From positions 62,001 to 126,000 of the forward strand of contig JASAMV010002651.1 in assembly GCA_030248065.1 (NCBI GenBank): a stretch of DNA of 64,000 nucleotides, given 5' to 3'. The DNA is from Rhynchonema sp. JSB1_4 (Eukaryota; Nematoda; Chromadorea; Monhysterida; Xyalidae). Position 1 is the first letter of the stretch. Each line of letters opens with the position of its first letter. Of the stretch, positions 21,501-32,422 are shown one piece after another. The position numbers and the translations under genes were made by a program. The notes beneath the pieces were generated by a model. The model was not told the DNA's origin, ran no database searches, and saw only the letters and a list, made by a program, of their open reading frames with translations.

Positions 21501-24500
21501 ACAATTGCAAGTTACGATCCAAGTCAGCACCAGTATTATTGTTCAGGCCGTTGTGGGCACCGTTAAAAAAATTTTTTTCTCAAAAATATTTTTTTAGAAA
21601 AGTTGCCTTCTTTCTATTTTAAAAAGTAGTCATGGACACACACAGTTCTTAGACATCCCAACAACCGCCACATGTACAATGCAGGACACCCCATACGGTG
21701 GTGTGCAGTTACTGTATTGAGAGTGCCGTAAGATATACTACGTCGACACACTCGACGTTGTTTGCCTGTTTGCCGTGGTCGTGGATTAGTCATTTGTTGT
21801 TGGCATGTTGCAAGTCTTTATCTCTCTTTAAATTTATCCGAATATTCACAAACAGAATGCTGGCCTTCCCTTTTGTCACAACATGCAGCCACAGAGCTAC
21901 CTTCGAGGTTATCTCAAAGGGAGGGAATGGATTAGATCGCAACTGATGCTACTCAAAGGAATAGTTCTCTTTTGTGTCCCTCAAAACATACCCAACTAAC
22001 ATTTCAGTTATTTAATTTTCAAGAAACCAATTCTTTGGTGGTTCGGAATAAAAAAAGTGACAATTTTTTAAAAAATTTAAAAAGTCTTTTCAAAAACAGA
22101 TCGATAACAAAAAAATTTTTAATCCGACCCTGGTCGTGGAGCGACCAACAATAATACAAGTAGTACATGTATTGAACCGGCCACTTTTCCTGTTGGAAGC
22201 AGCAAACACACAGGAACATACATCAATAAACAACCTATACATAAGCATGGCATCCAAGCAGAGAGTGTCTGTCAGTAGGTGCTGCTATCGAACTCAGGGT
22301 ATCGCTGTGCTGCATTTCAGATTCACATCATAGCGGCGGGTTGGAACCAACGCAAGGGAGGTGTGGCAGCCATAGATGACCTGCAGTACGATGGAAAATT
22401 GTGCGATGGTTGGTCTGCGAGACAAAATTATTCTGTATTTTTTAAATTATTGTGCAAAAAGTTTGCGCTACACGACCTAGATTTAAATTTCCAGTGGCGC
22501 CAAGCCAACTGCCCGGCACGCCAGAGGAGTGTGGCACCGTGGAATGCGCTTTCGAAGAAGGTTTGTCTTGTTGGCTTTCACAACATTTAGTTTGTATTTT
22601 TGGATTGTTTATTTTCTGCGTGTGTCTGTTGCAAACATAGTAAGTAACTATTGCTGTCACATAAAGATAGGTGATATTTTCGAAACGGTGTGAAGGTCAG
22701 TTGGGTGTAAAGGTCGGTGGAAAGCTCGGTCGACAGCTCAGTGTGACAGACCTCGGTGTAAACTTGAAACATTTCCCGTTAATAACAGGCAATGTTTCAC
22801 CGAGCTACGCCGACCGAGCTTTCGACCGAACTTTACACCGAGCTTTACGCCCAACTGACCTTTACACCGTTTCGAAAGTTCCACCCAATGTTTCAACACT
22901 AGGTGAGCAGTGCAGTTACGTCGTCCAGTTGGCAAACGATCAGGAAAGTGGCAAGAAGAACGATGAAACATCAAGCAGCAGCCGAATGTTGCAAACGACA
23001 GATAAACAACACGTGGATGGCACATTTGGAGTGCATAGTGGAAGATTCGGCGATGGCCTAACCGGAATTCCTGGATCAGGTGCATGTTACCACAGCTTAA
23101 AGATACATATATGACTCATGAACCTATGGAGTCACAAAAACGTCTTCGTTAGCTCATCGGGTGAAAGCCTCCAGTAGTTCACTGGGCTGAAAGATTTCTT
23201 TTTCTTCCTAATACGCTCCCAATATTTACCTAATTCACTTTCTTCAATTTCCATGTACATACGGATATTGCATATTAAACTAATGCTGACCCATTTACCA
23301 GTGTTCCATGGGTGGCAACTGCTGTGCTACCGTTAGGACTCAGTCACGGGGACCGTACATGAGTAAACAAGGTATGGGTATGTATAGGTGTCCCCTTTAG
23401 AGAACAGGTCCTCTGTAAATTGCAGGCAGCGGCAACAACTATCTGATCGCACTTGTCAGCCAAGGTCAGATGGCAGCCATATCAGTGGGCACTGCTCTGC
23501 AACAGGATCGGGTGATCACGTTCAAACACTATGAGGCGACAGCTGGTTTGTCTCTCTTTTTTTTAAAAACGGGAGTGCACGTTCATACAAACCAGAATCA
23601 TTGATGAACAGAAAATTGCTTGCTCCAAGGGGGCCTGTAACCCAGGTCCGTTGGCTGACAGGGAGTCCAAGGTCTTGTTTCTACAATAGCTCAGTTGGTG
23701 GAGCGTGAGTCGGTTAGCTAAAGGACATGTCGGTTCGACTCCCAGTTGGGGCTAACAATGTTTTGTTCATCAAGAGTTTGGTTGTGCGCTACCATCCTTC
23801 ATGTTTTGTAATATCGTGTGCCGCCATAAAATGAACCACACACATTTCTCTTGTTCTTCTGTTGGAAGAGCTACACTTCACATAGTCACACTGATGCATT
23901 TTATATGTTCAGGTCTAGAACTCCGAGTTTGCTGTGATGGTCGTTGTAGCATCGTGAGCGATCAAGTGTTCTTGGCCCATTGGCGACAATCGTGGGTGCA
24001 ATGTCCAAGTGGAACGAGGAAGGTGCGGGATCTGGTTTTGATTCTGTTAATGCGGCGAAACTGTCATTGGACTCAAAGTCATTAAAATTTTTTGGGATCC
24101 AAAAGCCGATCGAGGCGTTTACTACATCCCAAATTAGGTATGCAAATTGCTTCCACAGCTAGTATTAGCTCAAACCTCAAACTAACGCACTCATGGAACA
24201 TGGTCTCAACAGGAAACATTTGCAATCTGTTTGAACAACACGATGAAACGTTACAATCCTACAGATTTGGCTATGTAGTAGAATATCCAAGCTCTCAAAA
24301 TCTAAATTTATAATCTATACATGATACTTAGTAACGCGTTTAAGAATAACTCAAGCGCAAAACTGAGGGAAGCGCAGAGCAAACCGAACAGAAAGCACAT
24401 AATCATGCCAGCAACATTATTTAAGCCCAACGAATCATGCTTCCTGCCAGCAACATTATTTAAGCCCAACGAATCGTGCTTCCTGCCTTTGCTACGTTTG

Positions 24501-27500
24501 TGGTGACCTCTTTGGCATTTCTTTAAGCCCTCCGGATTCCGAAAGTATTTATCATCAATCGTACTGATCACTGTTTGGAGTCCCGCAATGGCCTCGTCGA
24601 GTTTGTCAATCAAATCTTGCGAGACGTTTCTTGAGAAGAGCAGTCCGCCTTGCATCATACCAATCTCTGGCAGGGGCACCACACGAACGTCGCAAATTTT
24701 CGACGCCATGAACTGCGTGTTCCACCCGGATAAAACGACCAACTTACCTTTGGCAATGTCATTCCTGTGAATGAATGGCAATCCCTTATTCACGAATTCC
24801 CGCATTCGAACAGAAGGCAGTTTGCATCTTAAAGCGAACTGCCAAACAATATCGCATGGAGAAGCTACAGTGCTAGTCGTTGGTGTTGTACATGTATTCT
24901 TGTTGTCCATACTGTATTGCAAACTTGGATGGCGTTCTTCTTGAGCATGGGAGCTGCACGCCAACGCGTTTCCCAACAGCGGTGCACAACCCAGACCTAC
25001 ATACCTGTATCCCATTAGTTCATGGGTGTCTTTGACAATAATGGGCGGATTCTCAATGAAGCTCTCCTTCAATCGCCGCATTTGGCTGCTGTTGATTTGC
25101 AGATAGGCCTCGTTTTCCGTCACGACCTTCGTCTTACTCGCGCGGAGCAGCGCCAAAAGTTCATCAAAGTTCTCAAATTGAGGCCTGTGATGATGAATTA
25201 ACAGTTTTGACAGCAGTCCACCCCTGTAGAGTCCAAAGCCTATGGTGGCCAAGAAGAAGAACATGAGAAACAGCAGGGGCTGTCGAAAGGAAGACCGTTT
25301 TCTGACGAATACTTTCGTCTGTAGAAGTGTGGACAACCAAAGATATGCTTTCAGTGCAATGAACGCAGCCAAGTATAGCAGCCATGCGCGACTGTCGTAA
25401 ACGGTGGTGAAGTTCCAAGCGGTATCGAGCCAACTTTTTTGCATTTGCGACGTTGTAAGAGCTGACAGGATCTGAAATCTAGAAAGGTCTGGTAGTTTGG
25501 CACATAATGTGTACATACGATGGCAACGTTGCCATACCGCGGTCCACTGATGCACTTGCTGCGAGGGCTGCATTGTCTCCATACGTTTATTGGTCGCTGC
25601 CAGACCACCCAAAAGAGTCATATCAAAGGTGCCATTGGAAATCAAGTCCAGTTCCGTAGGAAATCCAACATCCTGTCGAGTTAGCGTGAAGTTGACGTCA
25701 GCCAGGTTTAGAATCAGCTCGATAGCTTCGACGTGGGAACCAGGGGTGGAACATGCGTTTGAATCTTTCTTTAGATAAGTGGCGAATCCGCAACTGTACC
25801 GATACGGCGGTGCTTCGTTGCCGTAAAGGATGGACAAGTGCTCCTGAGCCGTCATGTGAATACGTATGGGTACTTTTTTCGATAACTGCAGGGCATCTGT
25901 CAGCTTGTGCAAAAATAATGTTTTTTTGTACAAAACCACGTGATTTTGAACATGAAATTCGATACCGATCGGAAGATTAGCTCGGGATGTCAAAACATAA
26001 TCCTTTTACGCAGATATAGAATTGACTGCTTCCATTTAATATAGAACTCAGGTCAGGTTCCTTTTGTAAACAAACCAGTAGGCTCTTGCGTATTTGATAA
26101 TTATGTTGCGTTCATCATAATTAAACAAATGTACAATTGCTGCAGCAACAAAATAATCTAATACAAATCTAGGTACAGAACCACTATGAGTTCATCGTTG
26201 GAGAAATCTTTGTGTTACTTCACTCTCAGCTTAACTGTCCTGCGACTGTGAGAAATCCAAGCTTTCACGTATTCAACGACCGCTGCAACACTGGAAGCAA
26301 TCAGACCCAGAGCGAGTATTCCGAACATTCCGATGAAATTCCGTGTTCTCATGCTGCCCACTGTGATGGAGTCATTATTGTCAGTATCAGCGCAGTTCAA
26401 CTTAAACCAATGGTGGCGTGCGAGCTTCAAGTAATGCCGTCTGATAGACATAAACGAGCCGGACAGTCCAATAATGGCCTCATTCAGCCTTGACACGACA
26501 GTCTTTGAAACATTAGGCGACAGCAGAAGCCCATTGGCCTGTCTTCCCAGCTGTGGCAAGGCCAGTGATCTGGTATTGCAATAGGATCCCGTAAAGTGCT
26601 GGGCTGGGTAGGACTCCATGATGGCCACCAGCTTACCGTTGACTATTTGGTCAGCATAGTGATGGATTTCGTTTGGCTGTGACAGGAACAATGGAGCATT
26701 CCGTTCGAAAGTAGCCAGCAGAGCGCGTGTGGCCGGTAGGTCCGACTGTAGGTGGCTTGCATTTCTCAGGGCTATAAGGCGAACCTTACCCTGATCCAGC
26801 AGCGTCATCAGATCATCGAATGTGTCAAATTGGTGTTGTTCATGAGGGATGAGAATTTGGGCCAGAAGTGTCGATCGATAGAGACCGGTGAAGAACAGCA
26901 CGAAAAACGCCATCAACAGAAACGCAACCGGGTCGGAGTTCGAGTTCGTGCCCAACGTCGTTCGTAGTCTCGTGACAGCGAAGCTGTGTGCCTTGGACAT
27001 GACGTAGAAAAGTAGAATCAGCAGCCAGACCTGAATGTTATAGACTCTGACAAAGTTCAAAGCGTCTTGTATCCAATCGGCGTGCTTTCGATCACTGCCC
27101 ACTGCGTGCATTTCTTCTGTGAATTCGGACAAAGGGAAGGATGCCTGTAAGCACAGAGCTGGTATTAGTAGAGGGCGGCAAAGTGAGATTTTGGATCTAT
27201 ACGTATGCAGTGCATAATGTCGTCAACAGGCATGTAATTGTGGAGACCAACATGCACGCTCAAATTCCGTGTCGCACCTGAACAATTTTGAGCCTTTCCT
27301 TAGTGGGTGTCAGATACGAGACCAGTGTGTCGTAAGTGCCGTTTGCAACCAACTCCAAACCATCGCGGAACGAGATACGCTCGCCCTCCGATCTGAGATC
27401 GAATCTGATCCCAGCCAGCAGCATCACGGCTTGAAATGTTTCACTAATCATTCCGGGATAAGGGCATTTACCCGGCACCACTTGCAGTTGGGATTTCATA

Positions 27501-28167
27501 CCGCACGCAAAACGCCTTGGCTCTTCAACAGGACCGTACAAGACTGTCAGATGATCCATGTTGGTTTGGGTCGTTGGACAGAGCAGCCTTAATCAGGCTT
27601 ATCTATAGAAAGTAGCACGTGGCTTTGCTGAACTGAACGGACAAATTAGGGAACCAAACTTGCAACGATGCCTGCCTGATTAGACATCGGAACGAACACC
27701 GATGTTTGCACAAGAAGATCGCCTTACCATCGGTGTACATAGTTGTTGTTTAGATTTCAGCCCCAATGGCAATATTTTTCGCTTAGCAGAAATCTGCGCA
27801 AGAGAACAATACAATTGTATGCTTATATTCATATCGCACCATAGGGATCATATTCCACGCACGCATACTGGCACCTGATGTTATCGCTATTGTGTCCGCG
27901 TTTGCATCAAATGTGTCGATACAACGATAAATGAGCTCATGGATAGCTTCCCATCTGGTGTGGATGGACCCGGAGATACGGCATCTTCCAAACACGTTGT
28001 GAGAGCACATATAAATGCTAAATACAGCACCTTTGCAGATTTCGTTCGCCTGCGAGAAGTTTGGCTCCAGTCAGGTGCCAACTGCGTGTGCCATCGACGA
28101 TATTCAACTGAGGCACGTGGCGGCTGGGGATGGCAGTGATCCTCGAGTGGGTCAGTTTGACGATTAG
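15512..28167 (+). CDS. MAM-domain protein 2, four MAM modules
   Basis: Eighteen exons keep phase throughout and end at TAG: 15512-15648, 15720-15825, 16238-16340, 16534-16678, 16741-16822, 16956-17047, 17125-17245, 17577-17697, 17782-17935, 18243-18455, 18706-18908, 19172-19322, 22321-22408, 22495-22560, 22903-23079, 23426-23545, 23913-24022, 28075-28167. They give about 760 codons. Modules start at CNTFQNCRW, CIDGTDCRW, CRDFIDCGW and CGTVECAFEE. Strand motifs such as FKMWTSESVDVKVCV, IAIDDMMYAASLC, AIDDLQYDGKLCD and AIDDIQL recur at equivalent positions. The first base triplet is completed by an unseen upstream exon; a candidate at about 15,253-15,371 contains SLCDQYQS and WRAADLFWI. A signal-peptide-like frame at 17,451 could be an internal start. 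Likely an extracellular adhesion or matrix protein. Two introns host genes on the other strand. Confidence 0.8.
15922..15984. repeat. Short inverted pair CTAATAGAGGG
   Basis: CTCTAATAGAGGG and CTATTAGAGGG face each other about 50 bp apart within an intron of the MAM genes. The sequence is related to the C-rich repeat at the window start. Confidence 0.5.
19524..21196 (-). CDS. Type II membrane glycosyltransferase with DXD motif
   Basis: Exons 21003-21196, 20841-20943, 20600-20765, 20376-20526, 20232-20322 and 20015-20149 join in phase; later exons near 19,728-19,935 and 19,524-19,610 are less certain. The N terminus has a cytoplasmic stretch then a membrane anchor (VLILTVFYCSILLLY, about residues 22-36). 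Next come PIIWMFWHNH, a DYVRIKVLGDEYGGIYLDAD block with the DXD (DAD) that binds the metal-nucleotide sugar, and LHWKLSEDP. The DYxRxxxLxxxGGIYxDxD order is that of Gly_transf_sug/OCH1- and alpha-1,4-glycosyltransferase-like Golgi enzymes. Substrate unknown. The gene lies antisense inside the intron 19,323-22,320 of the MAM gene. Confidence 0.8.
22681..22874. repeat. Inverted repeat in a MAM intron
   Basis: CGAAACGGTGTGAAGGTCAG at the left matches the complement of CTGACCTTTACACCGTTTCG at the right, with further pairing of GAAAGCTCGGTCG / CGACCGAGCTTTC inside. The 194-bp palindrome lies in the intron between 22,560 and 22,903. It is probably a small foldback element. Confidence 0.75.
23680..23755 (+). 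tRNA. tRNA-like element (degenerate)
   Basis: An A-box-like TAGCTCAGTTGG (23,687-23,698) and a perfect B box, GGTTCGACTCC (23,732-23,742), are spaced as in a tRNA, and the D stem (GCTC/GAGC) pairs. The anticodon, T and acceptor stems are mispaired, so it is probably a pseudo-tRNA or SINE remnant. It lies in an intron of MAM gene 2. Confidence 0.4.
24308..25855 (-). CDS. Ionotropic-receptor-like ligand-gated channel, copy 1
   Basis: The frame runs from MTAQEHLSILYG (start chosen at 25,855 by comparison with copy 2; the frame stays open upstream to 25,993) to a stop at 24,308. It has a ligand-binding S1 half (ELDLISNGTFDMTLLGG), a first membrane helix (AWLLYLAAFIALKAYL), a pore-side helix (PLLFLMFFFLATIGFGLY), an S2 half (GKLVVLSGW, PLPEIGMMQGGLLFS) and a last membrane helix (IMCFLFGLLCASLSF). 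There is no amino-terminal receptor domain, as in nematode iGluR-like/IR families. An intron, 25,472-25,555, is inferred from copy 2. An insert of roughly 75 residues after KDTHELMGYR is absent from copy 2. It lies antisense within the last intron of MAM gene 2. Confidence 0.75.
   Translation of the reverse strand: MTAQEHLSILYGNEAPPYRYSCGFATYLKKDSNACSTPGSHVEAIELILNLADVNFTLTRQDVGFPTELDLISNGTFDMTLLGGLAATNKRMETMQPSQQVHQWTAVWQRCHRMYTLCAKLPDLSRFQILSALTTSQMQKSWLDTAWNFTTVYDSRAWLLYLAAFIALKAYLWLSTLLQTKVFVRKRSSFRQPLLFLMFFFLATIGFGLYRGGLLSKLLIHHHRPQFENFDELLALLRASKTKVVTENEAYLQINSSQMRRLKESFIENPPIIVKDTHELMGYRYVGLGCAPLLGNALACSSHAQEERHPSLQYSMDNKNTCTTPTTSTVASPCDIVWQFALRCKLPSVRMREFVNKGLPFIHRNDIAKGKLVVLSGWNTQFMASKICDVRVVPLPEIGMMQGGLLFSRNVSQDLIDKLDEAIAGLQTVISTIDDKYFRNPEGLKKCQRGHHKRSKGRKHDSLGLNNVAGRKHDSLGLNNVAGMIMCFLFGLLCASLSFALELFLNALLSIMYRL
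24408..24485 (-). repeat. 39-bp in-frame duplication in the receptor C-terminal part
   Basis: Two adjacent 39-bp units differ at one base and encode GRKHDSLGLNNVA twice, just before the last membrane helix. Near-identity implies a recent duplication. Confidence 0.85.
26215..27559 (-). CDS. Ionotropic-receptor-like ligand-gated channel, copy 2
   Basis: Two exons, 27278-27559 and 26215-27144, join in phase to give 403 residues from MDHLTVLYGPVEEP to a stop. S1 holds LELVANGTYDTLVSYL. The first membrane helix contains VWLLILLFYVMSKAH, a second AFLLMAFFVLFFTGLYR. S2 holds NGKLVAIMESY and PQLGRQANGLLLSPNVSK. The last helix is FGILALGLIASSVAAVV. It aligns along its length with copy 1, including the intron position, so the two are tandem duplicates. 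No signal peptide precedes the ATG, so an upstream exon may be missing. Ligand unknown; nematode members are chemosensory or diverged glutamate-receptor-like, which is inference. Confidence 0.8.
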
Positions 28168-29458
28168 TAAGAAAGCATCAAACTTGGCGATTAGTTCAAA
28201 TCAGAATGCTACCGAATGCAACAAAATTACCACAAACCTCAACTCAGTGTGAGTGTGACCAGTGCACAGCTCTCAAACACTTTCATTTCAGTTTGTTGAC
28301 GATTTGTTGCCGGCCTGTGATCGAACCTCGACTCAGATGGGAGTGAAGCGCGGTGCTGCGAGTGATACACCAGACCTTGTCAACTAATTATACTATTTGT
28401 GGTGCACGGCGTTTTTAACAAACAAACCTTATTTCTGAATTCAGATCAATATGTAGTTTTGAAGCCCCAATCTGTGTGCGCTTGGCTAAATGCATTCTTT
28501 GAAAGTAATTTTTGATTCATGTATTTCAGACTAAATTGTTCCTCACCGTTCACCGGAGTGCTTGTTGGGCATGGGTATATTTTTTTAATTTATTCTTATA
28601 CTTTACCTTCTGTGAACGTTTAAGTTCGCGCAGTGCTTCCCGCACGCGTTTGTTGCTAGAACTCAGAACAAAGTTTACTATCATAGGCATTTTTACAGAA
28701 TATCTTTATAAAACCACATTTTGCAATGGACAATAATGAAACAGCACACGAATGAATTGAACATAATTGCCACAGAATCCCATAGGGGTGATCACACAAA
28801 TATTAGCACAAAGCACATATAACAGAAAGAACATGAAGAAAACTAAAAGAGTAACATAAAAAGTGAAGGAATAAAAAGTCAGCACGTGACATAAGAAGTG
28901 AACAGTGCCACAGTGAAAAGAAAAACAAATTTTGAATCACCCGCTTTTGCGCAGATCAAACAGAGTTCAAATTAACCAACAGAGGAAACACAGACGTTGC
29001 ATTTGGCATTTCGTGACGATATTCTGATATCAAAGAATAAGAAGAAAGAATTCAAGTAAAATTCAATGTAAGGACGATTAAGAAGTCTCTGGACCACACA
29101 CGTGTCGTACTGTATTATCTTCCTTCATGCTCGATATCAATGCCTAGTAGTGTTGTGCGTGATGTGTCAAGCTCCATTTAAACTATGTATGAAAGCTGCA
29201 CAGCAACCGCTCTGTATCTGATCATAAAACATCACTTAGAAAAGCCAAATAACGCGATGGTCACTTTTAAAGCTCAGTTCAATCCAAAAGCTGGCGAATG
29301 ATATCATGGTGTAGTGTGCATTAATCTACAATACCGATGCAAAGAGTGTTGCACTCTATCAGAGTCAAATTGCCAAGCGTTATTAATTGTCAATGACGCT
29401 ATTCATATACACAATTTTTGTCATCATCAGAAGCTGACGTACTTTTTAAACACTTTCT
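28168..29458. other. No gene recognised
   Basis: Intergenic between MAM gene 2 and the ZIP gene. A plausible acceptor (TTTCAG) near 28,291 leads into an open stretch, FVDDLLPACDRTS, that ends at 28,386 and could be an alternative MAM tail. The rest is AT-rich. Confidence 0.5.
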
Positions 29459-32422
29459 TCAATGTTTGTGTCCAAGCACGTTCTCCTCGAACAGACTGAT
29501 GCCGATCATGATACCGAATCCGACGACGTAGCCCATCGTTTGCAGCACGATCTTTACACGCCACGTCTCGGGCCCGTTGTTGTGCTCCTTGATGTGGTGC
29601 AGCTGCAAAACATATACCATATTCACATCTGAGTCTATAAAATTACGTGCTTCACATGACCGCTCGTTTTCCCAGATCAGCAGATGCTGCAGTGTTTGGC
29701 GCGGTTTGACCAGATGACTACATTTGCCTGCCGCCCGTTGTGTTTGTTTGGTTTTCCAGCATGGCTGTGCACAAACAGGTCAACAGCAATGGTTTCGGTC
29801 TATCCCAGAGAGGGTGTCCAACACGGGAACCAGCAGTTGCACTACCGTAGTAGGTACAAGTACAGTACGTATATAAGTGACCCGCTAAAAGACATTCTTT
29901 ACAACTTAGCTAACATTGTGTCCAATCTTCGTGGCACTATGGACATCAACAGCTTGACCTGTAACTGTCAACACAGTCCATCACCCTACACCCACCATGT
30001 CCATCCAAGCGACATACAAGAATATGCCAGCTGTGAACGCGAATATCCACTGCCTTCCAGCAATGTTGGATCCGGCGAAGAATCCGGGAATCAGGCCGAT
30101 GTAGGCGGATACACTGCTTAGTAGATTGAGGGCTAATGCTTTCTTCACAGACATGCCCGTCTCGAGCAACACCACAAAATCGCCTGAAAAAAGGCTATTC
30201 CGTTCGAGCTATTGAAACCATTGCAAGTGCCAAAGGTGACTCTTTGGTGTAGTGTGATGGCGCTTAGAACACATTCTTGATAGATGAAACATCAGCCAGT
30301 CAATGGTAGAACGCTTAGTGTTGTTCTCTTATATCGATCTTGCATACAACATTACATTCTGGTTCGTGATGTTCCACTGACCACGCATGGGAACCCATGT
30401 ACTGACGACAAGTCACTTTAGGGGGGGGCATGCCGAACTACACAGTACCTGCTACCAGATCAACAATTTTAAGTCCTCAAAACCGACCGATTTCATGCGG
30501 TATCTCGTGACACGCAACTGCAATCGTCGTTTTCAGTCCATTTATGCTGCCAGCCGTGAACGCAGCGCCAAGGGCAGTGCCGTCGGCAAAATTGTGCACC
30601 AGATCGCCGATGACGATAAACCAGGCCATTGGCAGCAGGCCTGCAGTAAGGATGGTGAACGAATAGCGATTATTAATCCGTAAACATAATAGGGTATGCT
30701 ACTTTTTTCGCAGACGTCAGCCTAAAATCATGGAACTGCTCCCTTTGTGGATGATTGCCAAAGACTGTGTAGCAATTGTCTGTCGCTCCCTCAGAAGCGT
30801 TTGAGAACAGAATGATGAGAACTGAGTGAATCTGTGCTTTTTGGTGTTGTTCTACAAGCAGGAAGTATTGATTCTACACTACGACATCAACGAGGCCAGA
30901 TGTGCCAAACAGATAAAACCAGCAAACACGCTATCACTGACCAAAAATGGGCTCTCCAAAGTCACTGAGATCCTCCAACACCTCCGGTTGACTTGTCGGT
31001 TGGCTGCCGGAGCTGGACGATTCGACTTCATGTTGGTGATGATGTGCCCCTTTGTGATGGTGGTGGTCGGCAACCGGGTAGATCTTGGTGGTTGTGTTGC
31101 CGCTGTGCACTGTCGACGTGGACTTGGCGTTCTTCATTGACTGAAAAATTGTGTCTGTACCATACCTTTGCGCAATTCGTTGCCCGCAAACGACAGTCAC
31201 TATGATGTGCTGCGCGCATTTGTGCTGCAGACATTTCCATTTATTTTCTCTAATAGTTCAGTTTGAGCCTGGATTATGTTTGAACAAGGCAGTATCGTTC
31301 CCGATTGCTTAATCTGGTATTGTCCCAAAAATGTCGCCCCGATCGAGTCCTTACAGATTAGCGTCTTCGTCATTATCGCACTCAGGTCGAAGTTCCCAAA
31401 CACAGCACAACTTTATTGTTGTTTCGTTGCTTCATACCCACCTTGTCATTCATGTACCAGTGCGCGCAGTACTCGATCGTGTAGCACACATAGACCACTA
31501 TCAGCACCACTGACATTTTCCACATCACATAACCGTTCGGCTCCGTCTCCCCGTGCTTGTCATGCTGCTCGCCTTCTTGATGACCAGCGTGCTCTTCGTG
31601 CTGAAGAGAATTAGCACATGATGTTTCATGGAGGCAGAAATACATACAGGCCATTTGTCATCACACAAGATAGCGACATAAAACATGAATGGGTCAGAAC
31701 GGCGGGTTCCCAGTCCCGAACTCGCGATCCCATCGAATCTGCAGCATGTAATCTGGGACACGTCCCAATTCTTCGAGACTGACAAATACAGATCACATAG
31801 CGGCCCTACAGAATGTATGCCTGGTAGTGGTAATTAGACTTAAAAACGTTGACAATAAAGACATACAGTACATAAGTCAAATTTAGAATCTATAGTAACT
31901 GCAGGTATTTACATCATACATACATACCTCTTCATGTCCGCCATGCTCATCGTGACCGTCGACCTCAGTAACATTCATGGGCGCTGCCAACTTCTGGTAT
32001 TCGTTGTGCTCTCGATGACTGACGGCAATGGCCTGAACATGGTGAATGTCGGATCAGCAAAATACTCATCGCCTCATGGACTGACGGCAAACACCAAACA
32101 CGCAGACACAAGGACTGCCTGAGAAATGCCAAGTTGTGGACCTTGGCTACTTCTGATCAAACAAAGATATTCAAAAGTCTACTGGTCGTGCACTGAGATC
32201 TTGTTCTTAATCGGCACTTAATTGAAGCAACAAACTACCAACATCAGGTATCAAGTGGAGCATAGCATCCGAGCTCAACGTGGCGACTGCCAGTGCGACA
32301 AAGAAGAACATCCATTTGTTGCTGTGTCTGTGTCGCATGCAGGGCACAACCAGTGCACCACAGAGTGACAACAGACTCACCGCGGTCACCGCCGAGAGGC
32401 CGAGGATTACTGAAGATGTCAT
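29459..32422 (-). CDS. ZIP (SLC39) zinc/divalent metal transporter, LIV-1 subfamily
   Basis: Seven exons keep phase: 32243-32422, 31928-32032, 31442-31600, 30942-31140, 30488-30640, 29996-30183, 29459-29602, giving 375 residues. The first holds a membrane helix and [19 protein letters not shown], the conserved TM2 of ZIPs. A His-rich loop follows ([24 protein letters not shown]). [10 protein letters not shown] (TM4) and [10 protein letters not shown] (TM5) supply the metal-binding histidines and acids of the HExPHExGD signature. Transmembrane segments [32 protein letters not shown] and [13 protein letters not shown] complete it. It imports zinc or related metals into the cytosol. It is short at the N terminus: an acceptor-like CTTCAG sits just after the ATG, so an extracellular N-terminal part may lie upstream. 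A short exon after VAWMDM may also be missed. Confidence 0.9.
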
